64,000 nucleotides of DNA from positions 111,483-175,482 of the forward strand of contig NZ_QWGG01000009.1 in NCBI RefSeq assembly GCF_003730195.1, written 5' to 3'. A model generated the notes under the pieces. It was not told where the DNA came from, searched no databases, and was given only the letters and a program-made list of their open reading frames with translations. The stretch's first letter is position 1. Each line of letters opens with the position of its first letter. This document shows positions 50,972 to 59,976 of the stretch, piece by piece. The translations under genes and the position numbers were made by a program. The stretch is from Halosimplex salinum. GTDB taxonomy: Archaea; Halobacteriota; Halobacteria; Halobacteriales; Haloarculaceae.

Positions 50972-51618
50972 CCAGCGTGAGCGACGATTCCGACGGCGAC
51001 CCGTTCGACTCCTTCGAGACCGACGGCGACCGCGAGGGCGACCCGTTCGACTCACTGCGTGACGGAGCGGACGGGCGCGGCGAAGGGCGGGACGGGACCG
51101 ACGACCGCCCGGCTGACCCCGGCACCGCCGACGCCGACCCGTTCGAGTACATGGACGACCGAGACAGCGACCGCGACCCCGCCGGGTCCGAAGGCTCGCC
51201 GGGGTCCGAGGGCGCGTCGGGGTCCGCGGGCGACCCGCTCGCGGACGTCGAGGTGTCCGACGCGGACCCCTTCGAGTCGAACGCGAGCGCCTTCGAGCGC
51301 CCGGACGTCGACGATATCGACCCCGACGAGGTGTGGGCGCGACTGACCGCCGACCCCGACACCGACCCCGCCACGGACGCAGAGGTCGAGGTTGGGGCCG
51401 AGGCCGGGCCCGCAGTCGACCCGGACGACGGCGAAGACGACGTCGTCGACGTGTCGAAACACAGCTACTGCGAGGGGTGCGAGTACTTCTCGGCGCCGCC
51501 GGACGTGACCTGTTCCCACGAGGGCACCGACATCCTGGAGTTCGTCGATATCGACACCGTCCGTGTCGCGAACTGCCCGGTGGTCGAGGAGCGACGCGAA
51601 CTGGAAGAGGACGCCTGA
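50968..51618 (+). CDS. Acidic protein with DPF repeats and Cys-rich C-terminus
   Basis: 216 residues from GTG 50968. The acidic, disordered N-terminal half repeats a short motif: DPFDSF, DPFDSL, DPFEYM, DPLADV, DPFESN. The C-terminal about 55 residues hold four cysteines and a His (HSYCEGCEYFSAPPDVTCSH and RVANCPVVEE), likely one metal site. The repeated motif looks like a linear binding sequence for a partner, possibly the coiled-coil protein before it. Function unknown. Confidence 0.65.
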   Translation: MTSVSDDSDGDPFDSFETDGDREGDPFDSLRDGADGRGEGRDGTDDRPADPGTADADPFEYMDDRDSDRDPAGSEGSPGSEGASGSAGDPLADVEVSDADPFESNASAFERPDVDDIDPDEVWARLTADPDTDPATDAEVEVGAEAGPAVDPDDGEDDVVDVSKHSYCEGCEYFSAPPDVTCSHEGTDILEFVDIDTVRVANCPVVEERRELEEDA

Positions 51619-51698
51619 TCGTCGGCGCGTGGATCGCGGGTTGTCCGTGACGCGAGACGATTTCTACTTGTGTCCGGGGCGTGAACGGGCGGAGTATC

Positions 51699-52022
51699 AT
51701 GCAGTTTTGCGACGACTGCGGTTCGATGATGCACTCGGACGGGGACGAGATGGTCTGCAAGAACTGCGGTGCGACCGAGGGGAGAGACCAGGACCTCGCC
51801 GACCAGTTCGTCAGCACCGACGAACAGTCCGGCGACGAACTCGTCGAGACCGAGGAGGGAGACAACTTCGAGGGGAAACCCACGGACGACAGCGTCACCT
51901 GCGAGGAGTGCGGCCACGGCGAAGCCTGGTACAACATCAAGCAGACCGGCGCCGCCGACGAGCCGCCGACCCGATTCTTCCGATGCAAAGAGTGTGACCA
52001 CCGCTGGCGGGAGTACAACTGA
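51699..52022 (+). CDS. Transcription factor S (TFIIS-like, RPB9/RPA12-type)
   Basis: 107 residues from ATG 51699. Two zinc ribbons: MQFCDDCGSMM with CKNCGA, and the C-terminal TFIIS ribbon CEECGHGEAWYNIKQTGAAD ending FFRCKECDHRWREYN. The DE acidic pair that stimulates transcript cleavage by RNA polymerase is kept (ADEPPTRF). It rescues backtracked polymerase. The linker is acidic and longer than in thermophiles. Confidence 0.92.
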   Translation: MQFCDDCGSMMHSDGDEMVCKNCGATEGRDQDLADQFVSTDEQSGDELVETEEGDNFEGKPTDDSVTCEECGHGEAWYNIKQTGAADEPPTRFFRCKECDHRWREYN

Positions 52023-52172
52023 GCGGGACGCCCCACCAGCGGTCGGGATATCGCGGGTCGCTCCGTGCTCGCGGGTCACTTCGTTCCCCGCTCACTATCG
52101 AGGCGCTCGCTTCGCTCGCGCCTCGCTCTCCGTACGAGGGTATTTGACAGACCGGTACAAAGATCCGACAAG

Positions 52173-52397
52173 ATGAGTTCAGACGACACCACAGCGATCG
52201 ATCCCGACATCGAGGAGACGACCACCTGGCCGGATCTCGCGATCGGGCTCTACGAGCGGCTGACCGGTCGCGGCGCGACGATCACCTACGAGTTCGAGGA
52301 CATGGAGGTCGACGTGCCCAGCAAGGCGGGCGAGGACCCCGAACACGCCCACTGGCGGGTCGACGGCACGCTCAGCATCACCACCGAAGAGGAGTGA
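52173..52397 (+). CDS. Conserved small acidic haloarchaeal protein
   Basis: 74 residues from ATG 52173 (MSSDDTTAIDPDIEETTTWP). A short helix (DLAIGLYERLTGRG) then beta strands (ATITYEFEDMEVDVPS, HWRVDGTLSITTEEE). No known role. Overlaps the next gene by four bases (GTGA). The 150-bp gap before it has low-complexity GCTCGCTTCGCTCGCGCC palindromes. Confidence 0.7.
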   Translation: MSSDDTTAIDPDIEETTTWPDLAIGLYERLTGRGATITYEFEDMEVDVPSKAGEDPEHAHWRVDGTLSITTEEE

Positions 52398-52738
52398 GCG
52401 ACCGCGCTCTCAGCGTCGACGCCGAACTGGTCGTCGAGGGCGGCAGCCGGACGTTCCGCGTCTGGAGCGAGGACAACCGGATCGTCGTCGACGCGCCGTC
52501 TGTGAGCGCGCTCCGCGCGATAGAGAGTATCCGCGCCGCGCTCCCGACCGACGCGCTCGACCCCGGCGAGCGCCTGGCCGACGCGGGGCTGACCGTCGAA
52601 CTGCAGGTCCGGCGCTCCCCCGTCGCCACCGTCGGGGCCGGCGTTACCGGCGACCCGCTCGTCAGCCGGCTCACCGGGCTCGACGCGGCGGTCGACTGGC
52701 GCGGCGTCGCGACCGCCGCGGTGCGCGCGCTCGGATAG
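52394..52738 (+). CDS. Conserved small haloarchaeal protein coupled to 52173
   Basis: 114 residues from GTG 52394. FRVWSEDNRIVVDAPSVSAL suggests a beta-sandwich half; the rest is Ala/Arg/Gly-rich with TGDPLVSRLTGLDAAVDWRG. Function unknown. Overlap with the previous gene indicates a two-gene operon. Confidence 0.65.
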   Translation: MSDRALSVDAELVVEGGSRTFRVWSEDNRIVVDAPSVSALRAIESIRAALPTDALDPGERLADAGLTVELQVRRSPVATVGAGVTGDPLVSRLTGLDAAVDWRGVATAAVRALG

Positions 52739-52756
52739 CCCGTTCGGCTCTTCGGC

Positions 52757-52840
52757 CCCGTTTCGCCGCGTAGCCTCCCCGTTTCGCCGCGCATCCTTCC
52801 CGTTTCGCCGCGCATCCTTCCCGTTTCGCCGCCCAGCCTC
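52757..52840. repeat. Tandem repeat, 4 x 21 bp
   Basis: Four consecutive units beginning CCCGTTTCGCCGC and ending GCATCCTT or AGCCTC. They sit between the convergent stops at 52738 and 52858. Units 2 and 3 are identical; 1 and 4 differ at a few bases. Confidence 0.85.
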
Positions 52841-52857
52841 CCGTACCGTGCTCCCGT

Positions 52858-53130
52858 TCAGGCGCTCGACGGTGTCGTCTCGGAGCGAGCGGCACCCGCC
52901 CAGTACGCGCCGCGGTGGCGGACCCGACCCTGGTCTTCGAGACGGGAGAGGACGACGCAGACGCTCCCGCGGGGGACGCCCGTCGCCTCGCGGATCTCCG
53001 CGGGCGTGAACGCCCGATCGCGTCGCTCGTCCAGGAACTCGACCACTCGTTCGGCGTTGGCCGCGCCCGCTGTCGCCGGTCGGAGCTCCTGGCTCGGCGT
53101 CGCCTCGAACTCCTCGATACTGATCGCCAT
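52858..53130 (-). CDS. Small winged-helix DNA-binding protein
   Basis: 90 residues from ATG 53130 (MAISIEEFEATPSQELRPAT). A wHTH: ERVVEFLDERRDRAFTPAEI, then REATGVPRGSVCVVLSRLED and a wing (QGRVRHRGAYWAGA). MarR/ArsR-like in build; targets unknown. GTG at 53136 is an alternative start. Confidence 0.75.
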   Translation of the reverse strand: MAISIEEFEATPSQELRPATAGAANAERVVEFLDERRDRAFTPAEIREATGVPRGSVCVVLSRLEDQGRVRHRGAYWAGAARSETTPSSA

Positions 53131-53234
53131 ACCCACCGTACGCTCGCCGAGAGCATAGCGCTATCGCGACTCGCGGGTCGACGAGGGACCGACCGGCCCC
53201 GGAAACTATGTCGGCCGGGGCGGTAGCAGTGCGT

Positions 53235-53663
53235 ATGGTCGACTGGACGGGTGACCCACTTGACGCGCTCGTCGAGGTCGTCGCCGTCGCGACCCTCCCG
53301 ATGGCGGCGTTCGCGGCGGTCTTCCTCGGCGGCGAGGCCGCCGCCGTCGTCGCTATCGTCGGCTGGTTCCTGCTCGTACCCCTCCTGAGCGTGCTCTCCG
53401 ACCACGTCGAACTCGGAACCGAAGCGTCGACGGAGTCCACAGCGAACGAGAGAGCCGACGCCGGCGACGACGCCCTCCAGCGGTTGCGCGACCGCTACGC
53501 CGCCGGCGAACTCGACGACGTGGAGTTCGAGCGCCGCCTCGAACGACTCGTCGAGACAGAGGACCTCGAAATCCGGAGCGACGCGACCCTCGACGGGACC
53601 GACGAGCGCTACTCCGACCGACCGGACGGGAGACGGCGCGGGCGCGAGCGCGAACTGGAGTGA
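53235..53663 (+). CDS. SHOCT-domain membrane protein
   Basis: 142 residues from ATG 53235 (MVDWTGDPLDALVEVVAVAT). Two membrane helices (about 12-32 and 38-58) are followed by a polar linker and the SHOCT motif LQRLRDRYAAGELDDVEFERRL. SHOCT domains mediate oligomerisation. The stop lies inside the first unit of the 28-bp tandem repeat. Confidence 0.85.
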   Translation: MVDWTGDPLDALVEVVAVATLPMAAFAAVFLGGEAAAVVAIVGWFLLVPLLSVLSDHVELGTEASTESTANERADAGDDALQRLRDRYAAGELDDVEFERRLERLVETEDLEIRSDATLDGTDERYSDRPDGRRRGRERELE

Positions 53664-53763
53664 GTGCGCCGCGGACCGTGAACTGGAGTGAGTGCGCCGC
53701 GGACCGTGAACTGGAGTGAGTGCGCCGCGGACCGTGAACTGGAGTGAGTGCGCCGTGGACCGC
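53652..53763. repeat. Tandem repeat, 4 x 28 bp
   Basis: Four units of 28 bp starting GAACTGGAGTGAGTGCGCCG; three are identical and the last differs at two bases. The first overlaps the last codons and stop of the SHOCT gene. There are no spacers, so it is not CRISPR. It lies at a convergent gene end, 62 bp from the ZIP gene stop. Confidence 0.9.
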
Positions 53764-53825
53764 GAGCGCGATCGGAGCGATCGACGAGTACCGATACAGC
53801 GAGTTCGACAGGGACCGGGGAGCGC

Positions 53826-54701
53826 TCAGGGCGAGACGGCGACCCAAGTGACGACGACGGCGGTGGCCCCGACGACCGTGCTCCCGACGGCGTGGAAGCG
53901 CAGCTGGTCGAGCAGTTCGTGGGACTCCTCGCTGAGCGAGCACACCTCGTCGATCTCCGACCCGGCCTCGCACACCGGCAGGAAGTCCATCGCGACGTGG
54001 AGGAAGATACCCGCCGCGAAGCCGAAGACGACGGCGTTCAACACCGGAATATCGGGGACCGGAAACGCGGCTGTGGGGATCGCGGTGATCCCGACGCCGG
54101 CCGCGGGGAGCAACAGGGCGGAGACGGGCTTGCCGTTCCGACGCAGCCGGCGCGCCGCGGCGTAGCCCGCGGGGCCCTTGTGCGAGACGATGGCCAGTCC
54201 GAGCAGGAGCCCGAGCGTCGGCATCGAGCCGTAGACGAGGCCGATTATCAGACCCGCCGAGAGCGCGTGGGCGGTAATCTGTGCGGTCGTCACGTCCATC
54301 GGGAGGTCGAGGTGGGTGAGTCGGTGGCCGACGACGTGGCCGCTGTACCCGACGACGAGGCCGGCGGCGATGCCGATACCGCCGATCTGCGGCGCGCCGG
54401 CCGAGCCGCCGATGCCGATGGCCTGCGGGACCAGGAACATCGCGGCGCTGGTCACCATCGCGCCGCTCGCCAGCCCGTACCCCCAGACGAGTCGCTGCGG
54501 GTTCGTCGCCGTCGCGCGCCCGCCGAGATACGCCCCGACGGCCATCGCGGCGAACGCCACCCACCCGACGACGAACACCTTCCACGTCTCCGTCATCACC
54601 GCGACGACCGACAGCGCGACCAGTGCGACGACGCCCGCACCGCCCACCAGCGAGAGTCCGCCCACTGGATTATTAACCTCGCTCGATTCGTTAATACCCA
54701 T
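53826..54701 (-). CDS. ZIP family metal transporter
   Basis: 291 residues, about eight helices. Metal-site motifs of ZIP proteins: TAQITAHALSAGLIIGLVYG in helix 4 and LAIVSHKGPAGYAAARRL in helix 5, with FAAGIFLHVAMDFLPVCEAG later. ZIP proteins import Zn, Fe or Mn. The start codon lies within a palindrome (54690-54712), so metal-dependent repression is likely. Confidence 0.88.
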   Translation of the reverse strand: MGINESSEVNNPVGGLSLVGGAGVVALVALSVVAVMTETWKVFVVGWVAFAAMAVGAYLGGRATATNPQRLVWGYGLASGAMVTSAAMFLVPQAIGIGGSAGAPQIGGIGIAAGLVVGYSGHVVGHRLTHLDLPMDVTTAQITAHALSAGLIIGLVYGSMPTLGLLLGLAIVSHKGPAGYAAARRLRRNGKPVSALLLPAAGVGITAIPTAAFPVPDIPVLNAVVFGFAAGIFLHVAMDFLPVCEAGSEIDEVCSLSEESHELLDQLRFHAVGSTVVGATAVVVTWVAVSP

Positions 54702-54712
54702 TGTGTATTAAC
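54690..54712. promoter_or_regulatory. Palindromic operator over the ZIP gene start
   Basis: GTTAATAC, seven bases, GTATTAAC: perfect 8-bp arms. The ATG complement (54699-54701) lies in the spacer. Further TTAA-containing motifs flank it (TTATTAAC at about 54670). The position fits repression of a leaderless transcript. Confidence 0.6.
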
Positions 54713-54814
54713 ACCGGTACTGTTATTATTAAATCTGTCGCTCGGCGGAGGCGGGGCGTCGCAGAGAGCGGCCGATACGGGCGGAATAGACTGGCGAGCG
54801 TACCGATATGGGGG

Positions 54815-55501
54815 TCAGGCCTCGCGCATCGCCCGGCGGTCGAGGACCGACCCGTCGAGCCGTTCGGGGGCGGCGTCCCTCGCGGCCCAGAGTAGCAGGT
54901 CGGCCGCGCGCTCGGGGTCAGTCCCCCGTCCGCCGGTCAGGTCCGTCGCGACCGCGCCAGGGTCGACGACGCCGACAGGCCACTCCGTGTCGACGGCGAA
55001 CTGGCGAGCCACCGCCTCCGCCGCGGCCTTGGAGACGGCGTACGCCCCGAAGCCCGCTCGCGCTTCGCGTGCGACTCCGCCCGAGAGGACGAGCAGTCGC
55101 GCTTCGTCGGCCAGGTGCGGTCGGGCCTCGCGGGCGGTGGTGAACACGCCGCGGGCGTTCGTCCGCATCGTGTCGTCGAACGCGGCGTAGGACTCCCGGT
55201 CGACCGGCGTCTCGCCCGGGTCGCCGTGGTAGACGCCCGCGTTGGCGACGAGCACGTCGATAGCGCCGCCCTCGTGCGCGGCGGTCTCCACCAGTCGCTC
55301 CACGTCGAACTCGTCGCGCACGTCCGCCCGCTGGGTGGTGATCGTGCCGCCCGACTCGCGGATCTCTCCGGCCAGTTCGTCGAGCGCTCCCGTATCGCGA
55401 GCGCAGGTGACGACGTGTGCGCCCGCGTCGGCGAACGCTCGGACGCTCGCCGCGCCGATCCCCCGCGTCCCGCCGGTGACGACGACTGTCCGTCCGTCCA
55501 T
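54815..55501 (-). CDS. Short-chain dehydrogenase/reductase
   Basis: 228 residues from ATG 55501 (MDGRTVVVTGGTRGIGAASV). Rossmann motif TGGTRGIG, NAG in VLVANAGVYHGD, catalytic Ser in LVLSGGVAREA and YAVSKAAAEAVA (Tyr-x3-Lys). Substrate unknown. Divergent from the carotenoid operon with a 116-bp shared promoter region. Confidence 0.9.
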   Translation of the reverse strand: MDGRTVVVTGGTRGIGAASVRAFADAGAHVVTCARDTGALDELAGEIRESGGTITTQRADVRDEFDVERLVETAAHEGGAIDVLVANAGVYHGDPGETPVDRESYAAFDDTMRTNARGVFTTAREARPHLADEARLLVLSGGVAREARAGFGAYAVSKAAAEAVARQFAVDTEWPVGVVDPGAVATDLTGGRGTDPERAADLLLWAARDAAPERLDGSVLDRRAMREA

Positions 55502-55617
55502 GGCGACGAGTTGGGACGGAAGCCACATCAGCACCCCGGCCGCGGACGCGACCGCCACCCGCACGGCCCGACGGGTTGGGCACCCCCTTTTTGAGCGCTC
55601 CGCCGTAATCGAGAGCA

Positions 55618-57222
55618 ATGGCAGGGATCTCGGACCGAGCGGACGGCGTGTCGGTGACGGTCGTCGGCGGCGGCGTGGGCGGTCTCTCGTCGGCGGCGTA
55701 CCTCGCGGACGCGGGCGCCGACGTGACGCTCGTGGAGAAAAACGACCAGCTGGGCGGCCGCGCCAGCCGCCTCGAAGCCGAGGGCTTTCGCTTCGACATG
55801 GGGCCCTCGTGGTACCTCATGCCCGACGTGTTCGAGCGCTTCTTCGGCCACTTCGGCAAGACCCCGGACGACTACTACGGCCTCGAACGGCTGGACCCGC
55901 ACTACCGGATCTTCTTCAAAGGCGAGACGCGACGCGTCTCGGGACAGTCGAGCGGGCGGAGCCCGCGAGACGGCGAGGGGCCCGGGGCAGGCAGTGGCGA
56001 ACGGATCGACATCGCCGCCGACAGCGCGACCAACCGGGAGCTGTTCGAGTCGATCGAACCCGGCGCCGGCGAGGCGTTCGAGGAGTACCTCGCCACGAGC
56101 GAACGGCACTACGGCACGGCGATGGACAAGTTCGTCTACGAGGACCGCTCCTCGCTGCGGGACTGGGTCGACCTCGACGTGATGCGCGCCGCGCCCGTCG
56201 GCCTCACGCTCCTGCGCTCGATGCAGGGCCACGTCGAGAACTACTTCCAGAACCCCAAGCTCCAGCAGATAATGCAGTACACGCTGGTCTTTCTCGGCGG
56301 ATCGCCCCGCAACACGCCCGCGCTCTACAACATGATGAGCCACGTCGACTTCAACATGGGCGTCTACTACCCCGTCGCGAACGAACCCGACGAGGACGGC
56401 AACCACCCCGGCGGCATCGGTATCGTGATCGACGCCTTCGTCGACCTCTGTCGCGAACTCGGGGTGCGCTTCGAGACCGGCGCCGAGGTCGACGAGATAA
56501 CCCGCCGCAAGCGGGGGTTCTCCGTCGTCGACGAGACGGGGGTCGAACGCCGCCCCGACCGCGTCGTCGTCAACGCCGACTACGCCCACGCCGAGCAGGA
56601 ACTCCTCCCCGAGCACGAACGGCAGTACGACGCCGACTACTGGGACGACCGCACCTACGCGCCGTCCGCCTACCTCCTCTACCTCGGCGTCGAGGGCGAC
56701 GTGCCCGAACTCGCCCACCACACGCTCGTCCTCCCCGACGACTGGGACCCCCACTTCGACCAGATATTCGAGGAGCCCGGCTGGCCGGACGAACCCGCCT
56801 ACTACCTCTGTGTCCCCTCGAAGACCGACGACACGGTCGCGCCGGAGGGCCACAGCAACCTGTTCGTCCTCGCTCCCATCGCCCCGGGTCTGGAAGACTC
56901 CCCGGCCCAGCGCGACCGCTTCCGCGAACAGATCCTCGACGACGTGGCCGAGAACGCCGACACGGACCTGCGCGACCGCATCGTCTTCGAGGAGGAGTTC
57001 TGCGTCTCGGACTTCGTCGACCGGTACAACGCGACGCAGGGGACCGCGCTCGGACTGGCGCACACGCTCCGCCAGACCTCGCTCCTCCGCCCGCCGAACC
57101 GCTCGACGGCCGTCGACGGCCTCTACTTCACGGGCTCGTTCACCACGCCCGGCATCGGCGTCCCGATGTGCCTCATCAGCGGCCAGCACACTGCCGAAGC
57201 GCTCGTCGAGGACGTGAGTTAA
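55618..57222 (+). CDS. crtD: Carotenoid 3,4-desaturase (CrtI family)
   Basis: 534 residues. FAD motif VTVVGGGVGGLSSAAYLADA, then GGRASRLEAEGFRFDMGPSW and the C-terminal GLYFTGSFTTPGIGVPMCLI of phytoene desaturase-type enzymes. In haloarchaea, this gene with lyeJ and cruF makes bacterioruberin: CrtD introduces the 3,4 double bonds. An insertion near residues 108-125 is Ser/Gly/Arg-rich. The CrtD call rests on the operon; a phytoene desaturase (CrtI) role is possible. Confidence 0.9.
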   Translation: MAGISDRADGVSVTVVGGGVGGLSSAAYLADAGADVTLVEKNDQLGGRASRLEAEGFRFDMGPSWYLMPDVFERFFGHFGKTPDDYYGLERLDPHYRIFFKGETRRVSGQSSGRSPRDGEGPGAGSGERIDIAADSATNRELFESIEPGAGEAFEEYLATSERHYGTAMDKFVYEDRSSLRDWVDLDVMRAAPVGLTLLRSMQGHVENYFQNPKLQQIMQYTLVFLGGSPRNTPALYNMMSHVDFNMGVYYPVANEPDEDGNHPGGIGIVIDAFVDLCRELGVRFETGAEVDEITRRKRGFSVVDETGVERRPDRVVVNADYAHAEQELLPEHERQYDADYWDDRTYAPSAYLLYLGVEGDVPELAHHTLVLPDDWDPHFDQIFEEPGWPDEPAYYLCVPSKTDDTVAPEGHSNLFVLAPIAPGLEDSPAQRDRFREQILDDVAENADTDLRDRIVFEEEFCVSDFVDRYNATQGTALGLAHTLRQTSLLRPPNRSTAVDGLYFTGSFTTPGIGVPMCLISGQHTAEALVEDVS

Positions 57223-57237
57223 CTCCCCCACCCGCGT

Positions 57238-58131
57238 ATGATCGACGACGCGATGGCCTCCGTGACCGCTCGCCTCGGCGCGCTCGTCCCGCCCGACACC
57301 ACCGTCGGGTACCTCCTCCGGCTCTCTCGCCCCCGCTTCTGGCTCTACCTCGCCGGCCCCGCGGCCGTCGGCGCCGTCTTCGCGACCCGTGAGACCGCCG
57401 AACTGTTTACGCCGCTGACGGTCGGGCTCACGCTCTACTTCCTCGTCCCCGCGAACGTCTTCCTCTACGGCGTCAACGACGTGTTCGACGCCGACGTCGA
57501 CGCGGAGAATCCCAAGAAGGAAGGTAAGGAAGTCCGGTATCAGGGTGATAGGGCCGTCCTCGCGGCGGTCCTCGCCAGCGGCGTCCTCGGCGTGGCGGCC
57601 CTACCGCTGCTCCCGACCGAGGCCGTCGTCGCGATGCTCGCGTTCCTCGCGCTGTCGGTCCAGTACAGCGCCCCGCCCTTCAGGTTCAAGACCACGCCGT
57701 TCCTCGACTCCCTCTCCAACGGCCTCTACGTCCTGCCGGGCGTCGTCGCCTACGCGACCGTCACGGGCTCGTTCCCCCCGGCGCTCGCTGTCGCCGGCGC
57801 CTGGCTCTGGACGATGGCGATGCACACCTTCTCCGCCATCCCGGACATCGAACCCGACCGCACCGCCGGCATCGAGACCACGGCGACGGTCCTCGGCGAA
57901 GGGACGACCTACGCCTACTGCGCCGTCGTCTGGGCGGTCTCCGCGGCCGTCTTCGCACTCGTCCACCCGGCGTGGGGCGGCCTGATCGCCGTCTATCCCG
58001 TCTTCACCGCCGGCGTCGCGCTGAGCGACGTGTCCGTCGACCGCGCGTACTGGTGGTTCCCCGTCCTCAACACCGTCGTCGGCGCGCTCCTGACGATGGG
58101 CGGCCTCTGGAGGATCGTGTATGCCACCTGA
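57238..58131 (+). CDS. lyeJ: Lycopene elongase/hydratase (UbiA prenyltransferase)
   Basis: 297 residues, about eight helices. The UbiA Asp-rich motif NDVFDADVDAENPKK is at residues about 80-95 and the second, IPDIEPDRTAG, later. It adds C5 units and hydrates the ends of lycopene on the way to bacterioruberin. Starts 15 bp after crtD; overlaps cruF by 11 bases. Confidence 0.92.
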   Translation: MIDDAMASVTARLGALVPPDTTVGYLLRLSRPRFWLYLAGPAAVGAVFATRETAELFTPLTVGLTLYFLVPANVFLYGVNDVFDADVDAENPKKEGKEVRYQGDRAVLAAVLASGVLGVAALPLLPTEAVVAMLAFLALSVQYSAPPFRFKTTPFLDSLSNGLYVLPGVVAYATVTGSFPPALAVAGAWLWTMAMHTFSAIPDIEPDRTAGIETTATVLGEGTTYAYCAVVWAVSAAVFALVHPAWGGLIAVYPVFTAGVALSDVSVDRAYWWFPVLNTVVGALLTMGGLWRIVYAT

Positions 58132-58990
58132 CCCCGCCGAGGTCACCGGACTCCCTCCACTCGAGCGGCTGGACCGCGACTGGCTGGAGGCGCGCCTCGA
58201 CCGCCTCGTCAGCGAGAACCGATTCACCATCGCCGTCGTCTTCCCCGTCACGGGCGCCGCCCTGCTGCTCGCCAGCGCGCTGGAACTGCTCCCGCCCGCC
58301 CTCGCGTTCAACCCGTGGCTCGTCCTCGTCGGCGTCGTCGTCATGCGCCTCCCCCTCGTCGCCGGCATCGCACCCCTGATCGACCGCAAGGCGACCCTCG
58401 CGCTGGTCGCGCTGGCGGCCTATGCCTACGGGATCGAGTTCGTCGGTATCACCACCGGCCAGCCCTACGGCCACTTCGAGTACGGCGTCGCCCTCGGACC
58501 GATGCTCGGCGGCGTCCCCCTCGCGCTGCCCGTCTTCTTCTTCCCGCTCGTCCTGAATAGCTACCTGCTCTGCCTCCTCCTGCTGGGAGATCTGGCCCGC
58601 TCGCCGTGGGTTCGCCTGCCCGTCGTCGTCGCCACCGTCGTCGCCGTCGACCTCGTGCTGGATCCGGGGGCGGTGGCGCTGGGCTTCTGGACCTACGACG
58701 GCGGCGGCGCCTTCTACGACGTGCCGTGGTCGAACTACCGGGGCTGGGTCCTCTCCGCCGCGGTCGCCGTCGCAGCCTTCGACTGGGGACTCGACCGAGA
58801 GGCCCTGCTCGCGCGGCTCGACTCCTGCGATTTCATGCTCGACGACATGGTGAGCTTCGTGATCCTCTGGGGAGCGATCAACGCCGCGTTCGGCAACTGG
58901 ATCCCCGTCGGACTCGCCGCGCTGTTCGGCGCCGGTCTCGTCGTCACCGACCGGTTCGACGTGCCGACGCGGCCGCGCTGGATGGAGTAG
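58121..58990 (+). CDS. cruF: Bisanhydrobacterioruberin hydratase (CruF-like carotenoid hydratase)
   Basis: 289 residues, about seven helices, CruF/DUF422 family: VGITTGQPYGHFEYGVALGP, then GGVPLALPVFFFPLVLNSYL and VDLVLDPGAVALGFWTYDGG. It hydrates the psi-ends to give the four hydroxyls of bacterioruberin. Last gene of the operon; its ATG lies within lyeJ. Confidence 0.92.
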   Translation: MPPDPAEVTGLPPLERLDRDWLEARLDRLVSENRFTIAVVFPVTGAALLLASALELLPPALAFNPWLVLVGVVVMRLPLVAGIAPLIDRKATLALVALAAYAYGIEFVGITTGQPYGHFEYGVALGPMLGGVPLALPVFFFPLVLNSYLLCLLLLGDLARSPWVRLPVVVATVVAVDLVLDPGAVALGFWTYDGGGAFYDVPWSNYRGWVLSAAVAVAAFDWGLDREALLARLDSCDFMLDDMVSFVILWGAINAAFGNWIPVGLAALFGAGLVVTDRFDVPTRPRWME

Positions 58991-59035
58991 CCACTCGGAG
59001 CAACGCCTCCAGGCGAGGTGGCGGGACAGCGGCGG

Positions 59036-59836
59036 CTACGACGAGTCGCCGCCGGTGAGTGCCTCGACGACGCCGACCGCGCGGCCGGCGAGCGCGAGTC
59101 CCGTGAGGAAGAGCAGCCACCGGGCGAGGGCGACGAGTCGGTCGTCGACCCACTCGGGAACCAGCGGCTCCGACGACGCGGCGTGCGAGACGTAGTAGTA
59201 GGTGACGCCGTCGGCCGTCGACCGGCGGACGACCGAGCGGTCGAGGTACTGCCCGGGGAGCGTGACGCGGCCGCGGTCGACCACCCGTTTGCGGTACGGT
59301 CGCGGGTCGACGGGCCCGATCTCGACCGGGAACGGCGACTCGTACCGGACCGAGACGTTGTCCAGCACCGCCCGAGGGGCGACCGGCTGCACCCGATAGG
59401 TGCCGTTCGACGGCGTGTACAGCCGTTCGTAGTAGCGGCCGCCGACCCGGGTGTATCGCTCACCGGAGAGCCAGAAGTCGCCGAACCGCGTCCCCGACCG
59501 GTCCGGCGGACTCACCTCGTTGGGGGTACCGTCGAGGTTCGTCACGACCGCCGCGTCGGCCGAGAGGTTCACCGACCCACGGTCGAGCGCTCGCGCGTCG
59601 AGCGCGCAGAGGACCGTGCCGTACCTGGTCCCGTCGGGGCCACGCTGGCAGTCGACCCCCGGGAGCACGACGCGGTCGCCGGACGCAGATTGGGATTCGA
59701 TCCCCGCCTCCGAGACCGCGAGCGGTTCCGCGCTGTAGGTGTGGGAGGGCTGAGTCGGCCGGGGGACGAGGAGGGGATTCGCGATCAACAGCAGGGCCAC
59801 GCCGAGCAGGGCGGCGCGTCGCCACCGGATATCCAT
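59036..59836 (-). CDS. Membrane-anchored extracytoplasmic protein, unknown
   Basis: 266 residues. An N-terminal helix (about 8-24) and a C-terminal helix (about 235-258) enclose a beta-rich external domain with several N-x-S/T sites. No family recognised. Convergent with cruF. Confidence 0.65.
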   Translation of the reverse strand: MDIRWRRAALLGVALLLIANPLLVPRPTQPSHTYSAEPLAVSEAGIESQSASGDRVVLPGVDCQRGPDGTRYGTVLCALDARALDRGSVNLSADAAVVTNLDGTPNEVSPPDRSGTRFGDFWLSGERYTRVGGRYYERLYTPSNGTYRVQPVAPRAVLDNVSVRYESPFPVEIGPVDPRPYRKRVVDRGRVTLPGQYLDRSVVRRSTADGVTYYYVSHAASSEPLVPEWVDDRLVALARWLLFLTGLALAGRAVGVVEALTGGDSS

Positions 59837-59976
59837 ACCCCGCCGTCGGAGGCGACCTATTCAACGGCTTCGGCTCGCCGAACCGAGACCGCCGTGGCCG
59901 CTCGGAGCCCAGACCGGTCCGGCCACGGACCCCGGAGGGAGCAGCACTTTTCCCCGGGACCGGCGACTGGTCGGCC

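Noticed and set aside
53652..53763. 28-bp repeats as a CRISPR array
   Set aside because: The units are directly adjacent with no spacers and no cas genes nearby.
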